The notes beneath the pieces are model-generated. The model ran no database searches. It saw nothing but the letters and a program-made list of their open reading frames with translations, and had not been told where the DNA came from. From Merismopedia glauca CCAP 1448/3 (lineage in GTDB: Bacteria > Cyanobacteriota > Cyanobacteriia > Cyanobacteriales > CCAP-1448), in the NCBI RefSeq assembly GCF_003003775.1, contig NZ_PVWJ01000018.1, forward strand, positions 1 through 53,359: 53,359 bases of DNA, read 5' to 3'. The position numbers and the translations under genes were made by a program. Every line of letters begins with the position of its first letter. Position 1 is the first letter of the stretch. This document shows, in pieces, positions 42,732 through 51,147 of this stretch.

Positions 42732-45104
42732 ATGGAACCGACGCCAGCCCATCAACAGGGAGCGCAGAACGGTAACGGAAAAGTACCGCCAACGTTACCC
42801 ATAGCCTATCAACCGCAAATCCCAGAATCTAACCAAGATGGCGATGATTGGGATTTGCAGCTATTGTTGCAAATGTTACAAAGACGGGGCTGGGTTATTG
42901 GGGCGATCGCCCTGTCGGTAGTCCTAGCTATTACTCTGTATACCCTAAAACAAGTCAAGATCTATCAAGGTGAATTCCAACTTCTAGTTGAACCAATCAA
43001 TAAAGATCAAGATAAACTCTCTCAACTAACAGAAACGTTGGGAGAGATCAACACCAATAAATCTGGGTTAGACTATGACACTCAAATTGAAGTGTTGAGC
43101 AGCGAGAAAATATTACTCCCCATTATCTCCAAAATAAATAGCAGTTGTGGTGCCAGTTTGCAGTATGACTCATTGGTAGAAACCCTGAAAATTACCCGCA
43201 AAGAAGAAACCAAAATTCTGCTGACAAGCTACCAAGATCCAAATCCTCAAACAATTGACTGCGTACTCAAGGAACTGTCTCAAGGATACATTAGCTATTC
43301 CCAACAAGAACGCCAAAGCACTATATTTCAGGGCGTTAAATTTGTCGAAGAGCAACTACCAGAAATTAGAGGTAGAGTAGACAAACTTCAAGCTCAATTA
43401 CAAGCTTTCCGCCAACGGTATAATATTCTAGATCCGCAAATTCAAGCTGAGCAGTTAGCCAATCGCCTAACAGTTATTGAAGGTCAAAGGGTCGAAAGCT
43501 TGGTCAGACTCAACGAAATTCGCTCTTTGTACAGTACCTTACAGGCACAACTAGGAGTATCACCAGATAAAGCGATCGCTTTTTCAGCCTTAAGTGAATC
43601 TCCTCGTTACCAAAAGCTCCTAGATCAACTTCAAGATGTAGAAGCTCAGATAGCTTCTGAATTAGCCAGATTTAACGAAAATAGCCCAACAGTTCAAGCA
43701 TTGAGAGACAAACAACGGAATTTACTCCCACTATTGCGGCAAGAAGCCACTAGAGTCTTGGGGAAAAATTCCTCACCACCTACCACCACCGCCGCTAAAG
43801 GTAATTCTACTTCCCCAAGTGCTATTCGCTCTAATCTCAGCCAACAATTAGTTGAGAGTGCTAATCAAATTAAAGTTCTAGAAGTCAGAGTAGCGGGAAT
43901 TAACCAAGCCCAAGTAGCTTTACAACGGCAAATTCAGCAAATGCCCTTGATTGCTCGTCAATATACCGATCTACAACGAGAATTAACCGTAGCCACCGAA
44001 AGTTTAAATCGGTTTTTGGGGGTCAAAGAAAACTTACAAATTGAAGCGGCTCAAAAAGAGTTACCTTGGCAGTTATTAGCTGCACCAATCGTCTTCAATA
44101 AACCAGTATCTCCTAATATACCTCGAAATATAGTGTTAGGAGTTATAGCGGGCTTATTATTAGGCATGGGAGTAGCATTAACCCTAGAAAGGTTAGATAA
44201 TGTCTTTCACTCTCTAGATGAACTCAAAGATCGTACTAGACTACCTTTATTGGGGACGATTCCTTACGATAAAGATTTAGCCAAAGGGGATTTAGATGGA
44301 GAACCTGGCGGTTGGCTGTCGCAAACCCTTAGAGACTCTACTCAAGATACCAAAAAACGCTCTCATCGTTATCACGCTTCTCCTTTTTTAGAGTCTTTCC
44401 GCTCTCTACAAACTAATATTAGCTTTCTAGGCTCTGATAATCCGGTTAACTCAGTTGTTATCAGTTCTGCTACACCAGGCGATGGAAAATCTACTGTTAG
44501 CTGCAATTTAGCTCAAGCGGCGGCGGCGATGGGACAGCGAGTCCTATTGGTAGATGCAGATATGCGCCGTCCTAGAGTACATGAGGTTTTAGGACTAGAA
44601 AATCAAACTGGACTGAGTAATTTATTAGCTACAGACATTTATTCTAAGCAAGCAATGCAGGTATTGCCGGGATGGGATAATTTACACGTTATTACGGCTG
44701 GAGATCCCCTACCACCAGATCCGACTAGGTTATTAGGATCTCACAAAATGCATCAACTGATGCAAGAATTAGAGTCAGAATTTGACTTAGTTATCTATGA
44801 TACTCCTCCAGTATTAGGATTAGCTGATGGTAGGTTGTTAGTACCCCACACGGCTGGATTGATTTTGGTTGTCAAATTGGGTAAGACAGATAGAAGTGCT
44901 GTTAAAGAAACCTTGGATTTGATGAGGTTATCTTCAGCTAATGTATTGGGAGTAGTGGCTAATGGTACTAGGGGTAAAGCTAATAGTGCTTACTACTATG
45001 ATAAGTACTACACTAAGCCAGAAAAAGATACTCAAATTGAACAGGCTAAACAGCTATTACAGAAGAGTTTGAAAAAGGATGATAGCTCTGAAAAGGAAGA
45101 TTAA
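42732..45104 (+). CDS. Wzc-like polysaccharide co-polymerase with tyrosine kinase domain (BY-kinase)
   Basis: 790 residues. The N-terminal cytoplasmic segment is Pro-rich, TM1 is at about 56-73, the Wzz-type periplasmic region carries long coiled coils, and TM2 is at about 466-486. The cytoplasmic bacterial tyrosine kinase domain has Walker A TPGDGKST with the P-loop Lys at 586, Walker A' VLLVDADMRRP and Walker B LVIYDTPPVLGLAD. The C-terminal Tyr-rich cluster SAYYYDKYYTK is the usual autophosphorylation site. It controls chain length and pairs with the upstream Wza-like protein for export; phosphorylation of the tail switches assembly state. The gap between the two genes is 167 bp with no other feature. 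A fused kinase is the proteobacterial arrangement, and is also seen in cyanobacteria. Confidence 0.95.
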   Translation: MEPTPAHQQGAQNGNGKVPPTLPIAYQPQIPESNQDGDDWDLQLLLQMLQRRGWVIGAIALSVVLAITLYTLKQVKIYQGEFQLLVEPINKDQDKLSQLTETLGEINTNKSGLDYDTQIEVLSSEKILLPIISKINSSCGASLQYDSLVETLKITRKEETKILLTSYQDPNPQTIDCVLKELSQGYISYSQQERQSTIFQGVKFVEEQLPEIRGRVDKLQAQLQAFRQRYNILDPQIQAEQLANRLTVIEGQRVESLVRLNEIRSLYSTLQAQLGVSPDKAIAFSALSESPRYQKLLDQLQDVEAQIASELARFNENSPTVQALRDKQRNLLPLLRQEATRVLGKNSSPPTTTAAKGNSTSPSAIRSNLSQQLVESANQIKVLEVRVAGINQAQVALQRQIQQMPLIARQYTDLQRELTVATESLNRFLGVKENLQIEAAQKELPWQLLAAPIVFNKPVSPNIPRNIVLGVIAGLLLGMGVALTLERLDNVFHSLDELKDRTRLPLLGTIPYDKDLAKGDLDGEPGGWLSQTLRDSTQDTKKRSHRYHASPFLESFRSLQTNISFLGSDNPVNSVVISSATPGDGKSTVSCNLAQAAAAMGQRVLLVDADMRRPRVHEVLGLENQTGLSNLLATDIYSKQAMQVLPGWDNLHVITAGDPLPPDPTRLLGSHKMHQLMQELESEFDLVIYDTPPVLGLADGRLLVPHTAGLILVVKLGKTDRSAVKETLDLMRLSSANVLGVVANGTRGKANSAYYYDKYYTKPEKDTQIEQAKQLLQKSLKKDDSSEKED

Positions 45105-45197
45105 TACTTTTGCTGCTTTTCATCAGAAACGATCAAAAACCTTCAATGCGAGATTGTTGGGATATATCTGTGGAAGAAACTTTTTTGTGGCTGACAG

Positions 45198-45305
45198 ATA
45201 TAGCAAAAGTCAGAAGTCAGAAGTCAGAAGTCAGAAGTTAAAACCAGTTGCTTCAATGGTTCCAGTCTTCTAGAGTGTCCTAACCTTGATGCGTACTGCT
45301 ATATA
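45198..45305 (+). mobile_element. MITE-like repeat family A, copy 3
   Basis: It begins ATATAGCAAAAGTC, has four tandem AGAAGTC heptads, shares about 53 bp with copy 2 with one mismatch (AAAACCAGTTGC to CCTAACC) and ends TACTGCTATATA, an imperfect inverted repeat of the start. No coding capacity. The rest of 45105-45336 shows no supported gene. Confidence 0.82.
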
Positions 45306-45336
45306 ATTTTGTTAAAGCTTGGTTTTGGTTAAAGAG

Positions 45337-45984
45337 ATGGTTGCATCAATATCCCTAAACCGTATAGAAATCCCTGCTGGGCAGAGAATCTACCTGCACG
45401 ACATTGATTGGCAGGAATTAGAGCAAATTTTACTCGAACTGGGAGACAAAAGGGCTACCCGCATCGCCTACTTTGACGGAGAATTAGAGATTCGGATGCC
45501 ATTGCCAGAACACGAGCGCGCCAAAGTGCTAATCAGCTACTTGTTAGTAGTGCTTCTTGAAGAATTAGATTTACCTTGGGAGTCACTGGGTTCTTCTACC
45601 TTCAAGAAAGAGAGTATGAAAGCAGGAATTGAGCCTGATGATTGTTTTTACCTCAAAAACTGTAGAGCCATGATTCGCAAGAAACGTTTAGATCTGACTA
45701 TAGATCCGCCACCCGATCTAGCAATAGAAGTCGATCTAACATCTCCCACCCAAATCAGTGCTTATGAAGCATTAGGTGTACCCGAAATTTGGCGGTATAA
45801 GAACGGTAAATTAGTAATTTTCATCCTGGCAGATGGGCATTATATTGAGGTTTCCATAAGTCCAACCTTTCCAACTCTACCAGTTAGAGAAGGAATTTCA
45901 CGTTTGCTAGAGCGCAGTACTGAGATGTTGATGAGTGAAGCGATAAAAGTATTCCGTCAAGAAGTTCGACAATGGCTTAAATAA
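45337..45984 (+). CDS. Uma2 family protein (DUF820, PD-(D/E)XK nuclease fold)
   Basis: About 215 residues from ATG 45337 (a TTG at 45319 extends the frame by six residues). YFDGELEIRMPLPEHERAK contains the conserved E-x-R/M-P pattern, ESMKAGIEPDDCFYLKNC the catalytic-type Glu-Pro-Asp, and DLAIEVDLTSPT the D/E-x-D core of the PD-(D/E)XK fold (IEVD). GVPEIWRYKNGKLVI is a further family hallmark. Uma2 genes are numerous in cyanobacteria, often beside mobile elements, and their role is unclear. It sits directly after a MITE-like repeat and between the Wzc-like and GT4 genes, so its link to polysaccharide export is doubtful. Confidence 0.9.
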   Translation: MVASISLNRIEIPAGQRIYLHDIDWQELEQILLELGDKRATRIAYFDGELEIRMPLPEHERAKVLISYLLVVLLEELDLPWESLGSSTFKKESMKAGIEPDDCFYLKNCRAMIRKKRLDLTIDPPPDLAIEVDLTSPTQISAYEALGVPEIWRYKNGKLVIFILADGHYIEVSISPTFPTLPVREGISRLLERSTEMLMSEAIKVFRQEVRQWLK

Positions 45985-46100
45985 GCTGGCAAGAGCATTT
46001 AATACCAATTATATAAATCCATACTACAGATCGTGGGGTAGGCTTCTAGGTAAGCCCTTGAGCTTAATTTATGGAGAAATCTATTAATTAAATCGACGTT

Positions 46101-47264
46101 ATGCTGCGTTTATTGCTATTGACAGAACGATTTCCGCCAGATATTGGGGGAGTAGCCACTAGTGCTGGGAGGATTACTCAAGTTTTGACTCAACTGGGGG
46201 TAGAAGTTGATGTTGTGACTTGGAGTCGATACCTGCAACCTGGAGAGGTATCAGCAACAGAAATTCCTCAAGTCTATCGGGTGGGATTGTACCGTCATTG
46301 GGATATGACGATGCCTAGTACGCTCAATTTTTTAGACTGGTTGCATCAATCCCGAAGATATGATGCTATCTGGGGACATTATCTGTTTCCTAGCGGTTTT
46401 TTAGCTACTTGGTTCGGTAAGTTACAGGGGATACCTAGTATAGTCAGCGCTCGTGGTAATGATGTTGATAAGGAAATGTTTCCCCCTGGGGATTTTGCTA
46501 GACTCAAGTGGACTTTAGAAACGGCTGATGTAGTGACGGCTGTAAGTCGGGATATTGCGAGGAAGATTGAGTTACTAAGCGGTAGGGATGATGTGGCAGT
46601 TATTTATAATGCCGTTAATCCAGAGGTTTTTACACCTCTAGAGTCAATAGATGAAGCTAGAATTAGAGATCGCAAAACTAATCTAGGAATTCAACCTGAT
46701 GAGGTAGTATTGGGTTTTGCTGGAGAGTTACGGGAGAAAAAAGGGCAACAGTTCCTCTTACAAGCTTTAACCAAAGTCAGGGAAAAACGTTCTGCTTGTT
46801 TATTAATTATTGGGGAAGTAAGAGCATCTCAAGAAGCACTATTACAATCTTATACGGCTCAAAACCCAGATTATGCTATCAGGGTGATTATTACTGGTCA
46901 TTTACCCGATCCTGAAGCTGTGGCGCAACATTTACAGCTTTGTGATGTCTATTTACAACCATCTTTGTGGGAAGGTTTACCCAATGCATTATTAGAAGCA
47001 ATGGCGTGTGGTTGTGGGTGCATTGCTAGCGATGCGGGAGGAATTCCAGAGATTATTACTCATGGTAAAGATGGGTTTATCCTCTCTCGTTCTCATTTAC
47101 ATCGTTTGGGAGAGGCGGTTTTGGAGTATTTGGATTTACCTGAAGAAACCAAGCAGGAAATCACAAAAGCAGCACGCGATCGCATTTATACCACGTTTTC
47201 CCCCACTCAAGAGAAATCCTATCTAGAAGCTGTCCTCAATCGCCTCATACCGAGTTCCTCATAA
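46101..47264 (+). CDS. Glycosyltransferase family 4 (GT-B fold)
   Basis: 387 residues, beginning MLRLLLLTERFPPDIGGVAT with the acceptor loop. The mid-domain VSARGNDVDKEMFPP and IYNAVNPEVFTP hinge precede LGFAGELREKKGQQFLLQAL and the EX7E motif EGLPNALLEAMACGCG. The C-terminal 15 residues overlap the end of the next gene on the opposite strand. ATG 46101 is preceded by a 116-bp region containing no other gene, with one AATACCAATT motif also seen at 51035. Sugar specificity is unknown. Belongs to the plus-strand part of the polysaccharide region. Confidence 0.93.
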   Translation: MLRLLLLTERFPPDIGGVATSAGRITQVLTQLGVEVDVVTWSRYLQPGEVSATEIPQVYRVGLYRHWDMTMPSTLNFLDWLHQSRRYDAIWGHYLFPSGFLATWFGKLQGIPSIVSARGNDVDKEMFPPGDFARLKWTLETADVVTAVSRDIARKIELLSGRDDVAVIYNAVNPEVFTPLESIDEARIRDRKTNLGIQPDEVVLGFAGELREKKGQQFLLQALTKVREKRSACLLIIGEVRASQEALLQSYTAQNPDYAIRVIITGHLPDPEAVAQHLQLCDVYLQPSLWEGLPNALLEAMACGCGCIASDAGGIPEIITHGKDGFILSRSHLHRLGEAVLEYLDLPEETKQEITKAARDRIYTTFSPTQEKSYLEAVLNRLIPSSS

Positions 47265-48436
47265 GCACCAATCAAAGCCTCTCCAGCGCGCTCCCAGGTG
47301 TAATGTAGCTCGATTTGTGATCGCGATGCTAGAGCCAAGTCTATTCCTAATTCTGGATTTGCGGCTAGGTGTAAAACTGCGTCTTTAATGCTTTTCGCGG
47401 AACCTGGTTTGACGAGTAAAAAGTGTTTTCCGTTGATTCCTAGTTCCCTAACTACTGGTAAATCGCTGCTAATTACTGGCGTACCTGCTGCCATTGATTC
47501 TAATACTTTGAGGGGACAACATCCTTGAACTAAATTGCGATCGTTTGGGGTTAATGGTGCGATCGCTGCATCGGCTTGGTGGATATAATTAACTAGTTCT
47601 AATTGGGGTAAAGGGGGAATTAAATTCAAGCGTTCTGCTACTCCCAATTTACTGGCGAGTTGTACTATTCTAGGGAAAGAGCGATCGCTTCCCGCAGCAC
47701 CAATTATTGTCAGTTTAGCTGGTAGATCCCGACAGACTAATTCTAAAGCTTCGATGGCTAAGTTCACACCTTGCCATGAGGACAAAGTGCCAAAGTACAA
47801 TAACTGAAAATCTCGATCTTGGGAAATATAAGTTTTGAGAAATGGATTGCTAAACTTAAATATATCGAGATCTACACCGTTAGGAATAACTTTGATTTTA
47901 CTAGCGATCGCTCCACGATTTTGTAAGTATTCTGCGGTAACTTGACTGGGGGTGACGATCAGATCCGCAGCTTCTAGACAAATCTGTTCTTGACTAGTAA
48001 GTTTATGTAAAAGTTCTCGATCTTCAGCAACTTTAGGATAGCGATATTTTAGTTCAATAGAAGGCAATCCATTCACTTCAAATACTAATTTTTCACAGAT
48101 TTTTTGTTTATTCAATGCTAGAGGTAGACCTTCATAAATAGAACGAAAATGAATTACTTGAAAATTACGTTGCTGATACCAACTATGTAGCAAGCGACGA
48201 AAGTGTAAAACTCTCTCAATCAAATTTTCTCCCTGATTTGGTAACGTAGTTTGTACAATTCTAGGAGTAATTTCTAGATCTGATATTAGTTCGGGATCGG
48301 GAGATAGAGTGACTAAATTAATTTCGCCAAAAGCTGCGGCTAAGTATTCACTAAAAGCCATAATATGAATAGCTGCCCCTTTAGGTGCGGGAACTACATC
48401 AAAAGAAATATAAGCTACTGGCGATCGCATTATCAT
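47219..48436 (-). CDS. Glycosyltransferase family 4-like protein (GT-B fold)
   Basis: 405 residues. The start is MIMRSPVAYISFDVVPAPKG, with a second in-frame ATG at 48430. FEVNGLPSIELKYRYP and VIPNGVDLDIF are GT4 hinge and acceptor patterns. LLYFGTLSSWQGVNLAIEAL and GCCPLKVLESMAAGTP follow; the first Glu of EX7E is replaced, as in many PLKLLE-type GT4 enzymes. The last 46 bp overlap the end of the plus-strand GT4 gene (47219-47264). A heptad repeat (48437-48486) abuts the start codon, so the mRNA leader is CT-rich and has no Shine-Dalgarno sequence. Confidence 0.9.
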   Translation of the reverse strand: MIMRSPVAYISFDVVPAPKGAAIHIMAFSEYLAAAFGEINLVTLSPDPELISDLEITPRIVQTTLPNQGENLIERVLHFRRLLHSWYQQRNFQVIHFRSIYEGLPLALNKQKICEKLVFEVNGLPSIELKYRYPKVAEDRELLHKLTSQEQICLEAADLIVTPSQVTAEYLQNRGAIASKIKVIPNGVDLDIFKFSNPFLKTYISQDRDFQLLYFGTLSSWQGVNLAIEALELVCRDLPAKLTIIGAAGSDRSFPRIVQLASKLGVAERLNLIPPLPQLELVNYIHQADAAIAPLTPNDRNLVQGCCPLKVLESMAAGTPVISSDLPVVRELGINGKHFLLVKPGSAKSIKDAVLHLAANPELGIDLALASRSQIELHYTWERAGEALIGAYEELGMRRLRTASR

Positions 48437-48486
48437 AAGGAAGAAGGAAGAGGGAAGAAGGAAGAAGGAAGAAGGAAGAAGAAAGG
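48437..48486. repeat. Heptad tandem repeat (GGAAGAA, about seven units) abutting a start codon
   Basis: A purine-rich array on the plus strand, read as a pyrimidine-rich leader in the minus-strand glycosyltransferase mRNA. It begins at the base next to the ATG (48434-48436 on the minus strand). The same unit occurs at 13599-13629. Confidence 0.88.
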
Positions 48487-48515
48487 AAACCCAACCCCCG
48501 ATCGTTCAATATTTT

Positions 48516-48625
48516 CTATATAGTAGTTCTCAATTGAGTGAGGTACAAATTAGTTGTTTAAAACTCTTGTGGGGTGGGCATCTTGCCCGCCCATGAGTAC
48601 TTGATCGACAGGAGAACCGCTATAG
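48516..48625. mobile_element. MITE-like repeat with CTATATAGTAGTTCTC / GAGAACCGCTATAG ends
   Basis: About 110 bp with imperfect terminal inverted repeats and an internal hairpin GGGTGGGCA-TCT-TGCCCGCCC at about 48576-48596. No ORF. It resembles small non-autonomous elements widespread in cyanobacterial genomes. With the heptad array it explains most of the 289-bp gap 48437-48725. Confidence 0.75.
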
Positions 48626-48725
48626 TTTAACTTTTTGTTAAAAAATCTGATTTATGATTTTTTGCGTGTTATACAAGCGAACAGATAAAATAATAACAGT
48701 AATCAGCATTTAGTCGATCCTAGTT

Positions 48726-49616
48726 ATGACTATCAATTTAGATTTGTTTCGCCAGCACTTAATTTATGAAACTAACACTTCTGCGGAAATGATTTGTCAA
48801 GATATAAAGGAAATTGCTAACTTAGATCGAGAGTCTGAACTACAAAAGCAAAAGTATAATCGCTATGCTAAGTATTTTGGTATAGCAATTGGAGTCTGTT
48901 TTCTATTATTTTTAGTTTCAGGAATTTTTGACTTTATACCTTTGGCTGGTATATTTATGATTGCAGGTTTCATAAGTATAATTGGGTTAATTTGGGCGCT
49001 AATTCAAGCATCCAAACATGGAAAATTCGATTTAGCCAATTATCGCCATCAAGTTGCATCTGAAATCGTCAAGATGGTATCTAGAGATATGCCACTAGAT
49101 GCAACTATTTCAGTCCGTTTAGTTTTAAGTCTTCCCACCCAGAAGAACAAATTAGTCGAAACAATTCCTCATCCTTACCAATCTGGATTTAAAATCGATA
49201 CTTTCCAAGATGAGTGGTTGAAAATTAGAGGAACCTTTACAGATAATACAGATTTTTATTTGACTGCTACTGAAACTAGTCAAACCAAATATGGATGGAA
49301 AAGATCTCGTAGCGGTAAATCTAAATATAAATCTAAAACTAAGTCTAAGGGAACAGATCTAGATTTAACTATGCATTATCCCGTCAAAAAATATGGTGCG
49401 ATTCAAGCATTACGAGGAGATGTTGTTAATGCCTTTAAGTTGCCGGAAAAAGTAGTCTTGAAAAAACTTAAGCAAGGTGAGAAAAACCTCAATGCGATCG
49501 CTCATATCCCTAGCGAGATTGCTAACGATAAGTTCTCGATCTACCAAGCAGTAACTATGATGTTTCTTAGTACCTATCAAGTTCTAAATCTGGCGAAAGT
49601 TTTGTCCAAGAAATAA
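48726..49616 (+). CDS. Membrane protein of unknown function, first gene of a three-gene module
   Basis: 296 residues. An N-terminal polar segment of about 50 residues is followed by two closely spaced membrane helices at about 53-70 and 77-95 (YFGIAIGVCFLLFLVSGIF, IFMIAGFISIIGLIWALIQ). A soluble C-terminal domain of about 190 residues follows, with a very basic Lys/Ser/Thr-rich loop (KRSRSGKSKYKSKTKSKG). ISVRLVLSLPTQKNKLVE and YQAVTMMFLSTYQVL are conserved-looking but unassigned. I do not recognise the family. It is followed after 30 bp by a lipoprotein and then an FHA protein, all plus strand, so they probably work together at the envelope. Confidence 0.75.
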   Translation: MTINLDLFRQHLIYETNTSAEMICQDIKEIANLDRESELQKQKYNRYAKYFGIAIGVCFLLFLVSGIFDFIPLAGIFMIAGFISIIGLIWALIQASKHGKFDLANYRHQVASEIVKMVSRDMPLDATISVRLVLSLPTQKNKLVETIPHPYQSGFKIDTFQDEWLKIRGTFTDNTDFYLTATETSQTKYGWKRSRSGKSKYKSKTKSKGTDLDLTMHYPVKKYGAIQALRGDVVNAFKLPEKVVLKKLKQGEKNLNAIAHIPSEIANDKFSIYQAVTMMFLSTYQVLNLAKVLSKK

Positions 49617-49646
49617 GCTTAAATTGAATTACTTTCTCAAAAACAT

Positions 49647-50336
49647 ATGATGAATCAAAGAATTTTCAAATTAGTAGTTCTTCAGATTGTAATTATATCC
49701 AGTATCTATTTAACAGCCTGTCAGAAAAATGTTTCCACTCAGCCGACAACAACAGTTAACCCTAATGCATCGCCAGTTAGTGAGACAAACGAGTTACCCC
49801 CAGTAGTTGAAAACCAATCCCAAATTAAGTTTAAACAAGAAAATGGGAGTGAAAAATTTAGCCTCAAACTCAAAGATGATGGTGCTAAATTAGTTGGAGA
49901 TAAAGAACGAGAGATTGCTAGATTTAAAGTAGATAACGGCAAAGTTAAAATTAAGAACTCCGCCGAAAAAACATTAGGATATATAGTAACTGAAAGTGGA
50001 TACTGGAAAGTAGAAAATCCCGAACAAACTCAAGAATTATATATCCTGAGACGACAAAATGATGGAGACTATAAATTAGAAAGTGGAGACAATCGAGAAG
50101 TTTACCGGATTAAAAAACGCGACTATGGATTTGAAATAGAATCACCTGACAAAAAATCTCTGTATAAAATCAAACTGAAAGAAGGCAAAACGACATTACA
50201 AGATGGATCTGGAAAAACAGTTTTTTCGACTAAATCACAAATGATACCGATCGCGATCGCTTGTTTTGGATTTGACGTTCTTTCCCTAGAACAACAAGCT
50301 GGATTGGCTTATGCTATCAATGCTTCTGGAGGTTGA
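49647..50336 (+). CDS. Lipoprotein with internal beta-type repeats, unknown function
   Basis: 229 residues. A basic start and hydrophobic helix end in the lipobox LTAC (Cys at about 25), so it is a lipoprotein, then a Pro/Thr-rich linker. Residues about 60-190 hold repeating units of 20-odd residues (FSLKLKDDGAKLVGDKE, KVDNGKVKIKNSAEK, YKLESGDNREVYRIKKR, YKIKLKEGKTTLQDGSG), suggesting a repetitive beta sheet or solenoid. The C-terminus is hydrophobic (IPIAIACFGFDVLSL). It begins 30 bp after the membrane protein gene and ends 6 bp before the FHA gene. ATG 49647, with a second ATG codon immediately after. No family is recognised. Confidence 0.75.
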   Translation: MMNQRIFKLVVLQIVIISSIYLTACQKNVSTQPTTTVNPNASPVSETNELPPVVENQSQIKFKQENGSEKFSLKLKDDGAKLVGDKEREIARFKVDNGKVKIKNSAEKTLGYIVTESGYWKVENPEQTQELYILRRQNDGDYKLESGDNREVYRIKKRDYGFEIESPDKKSLYKIKLKEGKTTLQDGSGKTVFSTKSQMIPIAIACFGFDVLSLEQQAGLAYAINASGG

Positions 50337-50342
50337 AAAGTC

Positions 50343-50996
50343 ATGCAAATTCAACTAGTTTGGACAGATATAACCACAGGAAAACAATTTAATCCCACTC
50401 TTGAAACCCCCATTACTTTGGGAAAAAACTTTCAAGGAATGCCAGCAGAAATGTCTGGAAAACGAGTGTCGAGAATCGTGTTATCAGATCCAACTGTAGC
50501 TGGTTATCATGCTTTAATTGATGAATCTCAAGGAGAGTTACTAGTTATCAATCAAAACCCTAATGCTACTACTTTAATCAATGGAGTATCATTACCAAGT
50601 AGTACCATTGTTGATGGCGATCGCCTACAAATTGGAGCGTTTGAAATCCAGGTTTTTCTAACAGCAACCGCACCCCAAAATTCAGGCAATACAACGCAAT
50701 GGAAATGCGATCGCAACTTGGGTTTTCTCATCCCCAAACCCTGCGGACGTACCGATCCTACTGGTTGCCCTCACTGTCATGGTAACCCAAACCAACCAGA
50801 TGTCTACTACGAGCGATCTTACTATCCAGACTACGGCAACTACAATCGCGGTTATTGGGGACACAATTACTACAGTCAACGGGATTATTATAGTTACAAT
50901 TCCAATACTGGTAATGTAGACTTTACCGAAGCTGATGCTAACTCAGTGGCAATGGAAAACGATACCGATTATGAGTTAGATATGGGAGCAAGTTGA
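50343..50996 (+). CDS. FHA-domain protein with Cys-rich centre and Tyr-rich tail
   Basis: 217 residues. An FHA domain spans about 1-105: TLGKNFQG as start strand, RIVLSDPTVAGYHALI, TLINGVSLPSST and VDGDRLQIGAFEIQVF. The usual phosphothreonine-contact Ser in the VSxxH motif is Ala (VAGYHA), so peptide binding may be altered. Residues about 120-150 have four Cys and nearby His (CDRNLGFLIPKPC, TGCPHCHG), compatible with zinc. The tail contains at least ten Tyr (YYPDYGNYNRGYW, YYSYNS). No transmembrane helix. It starts 6 bp after the lipoprotein gene, so co-translation is likely. A role in phosphorylation-dependent envelope signalling is inferred only. Confidence 0.8.
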   Translation: MQIQLVWTDITTGKQFNPTLETPITLGKNFQGMPAEMSGKRVSRIVLSDPTVAGYHALIDESQGELLVINQNPNATTLINGVSLPSSTIVDGDRLQIGAFEIQVFLTATAPQNSGNTTQWKCDRNLGFLIPKPCGRTDPTGCPHCHGNPNQPDVYYERSYYPDYGNYNRGYWGHNYYSQRDYYSYNSNTGNVDFTEADANSVAMENDTDYELDMGAS

Positions 50997-51066
50997 AGAA
51001 ATTGGAAAAATAGAGAAGGCGATCGCACTGTAATACCAATTTAACTGAGAAATGCGACAATTCTGG

Positions 51067-51094
51067 GTAGGGGCGCAACGCGTTGCGCCCCTAC
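51067..51094. repeat. Perfect 28-nt palindrome with a partial second copy
   Basis: GTAGGGGCGCAACG followed directly by its reverse complement, no spacer. A degenerate left half (GGGTAGAGGCGCAATCC) follows at 51105-51121. The 151-bp gap 50997-51147 contains this repeat and an AATACCAATT motif at about 51035, otherwise nothing I recognise. Confidence 0.85.
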
Positions 51095-51147
51095 TATAAA
51101 TTTTGGGTAGAGGCGCAATCCTATCCCTCAAAAGCCATCGCGAAGCT

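Noticed and set aside
45079-45273. Small plus-strand open frame after the Wzc-like gene
   Set aside because: It overlaps the end of the Wzc-like gene in another frame and its second half is a MITE-like repeat, so coding is not supported.
19383-48625. Autonomous insertion sequences behind the small repeats
   Set aside because: No transposase-like reading frame with DDE or HUH motifs was seen in the window, so only non-autonomous elements are claimed.
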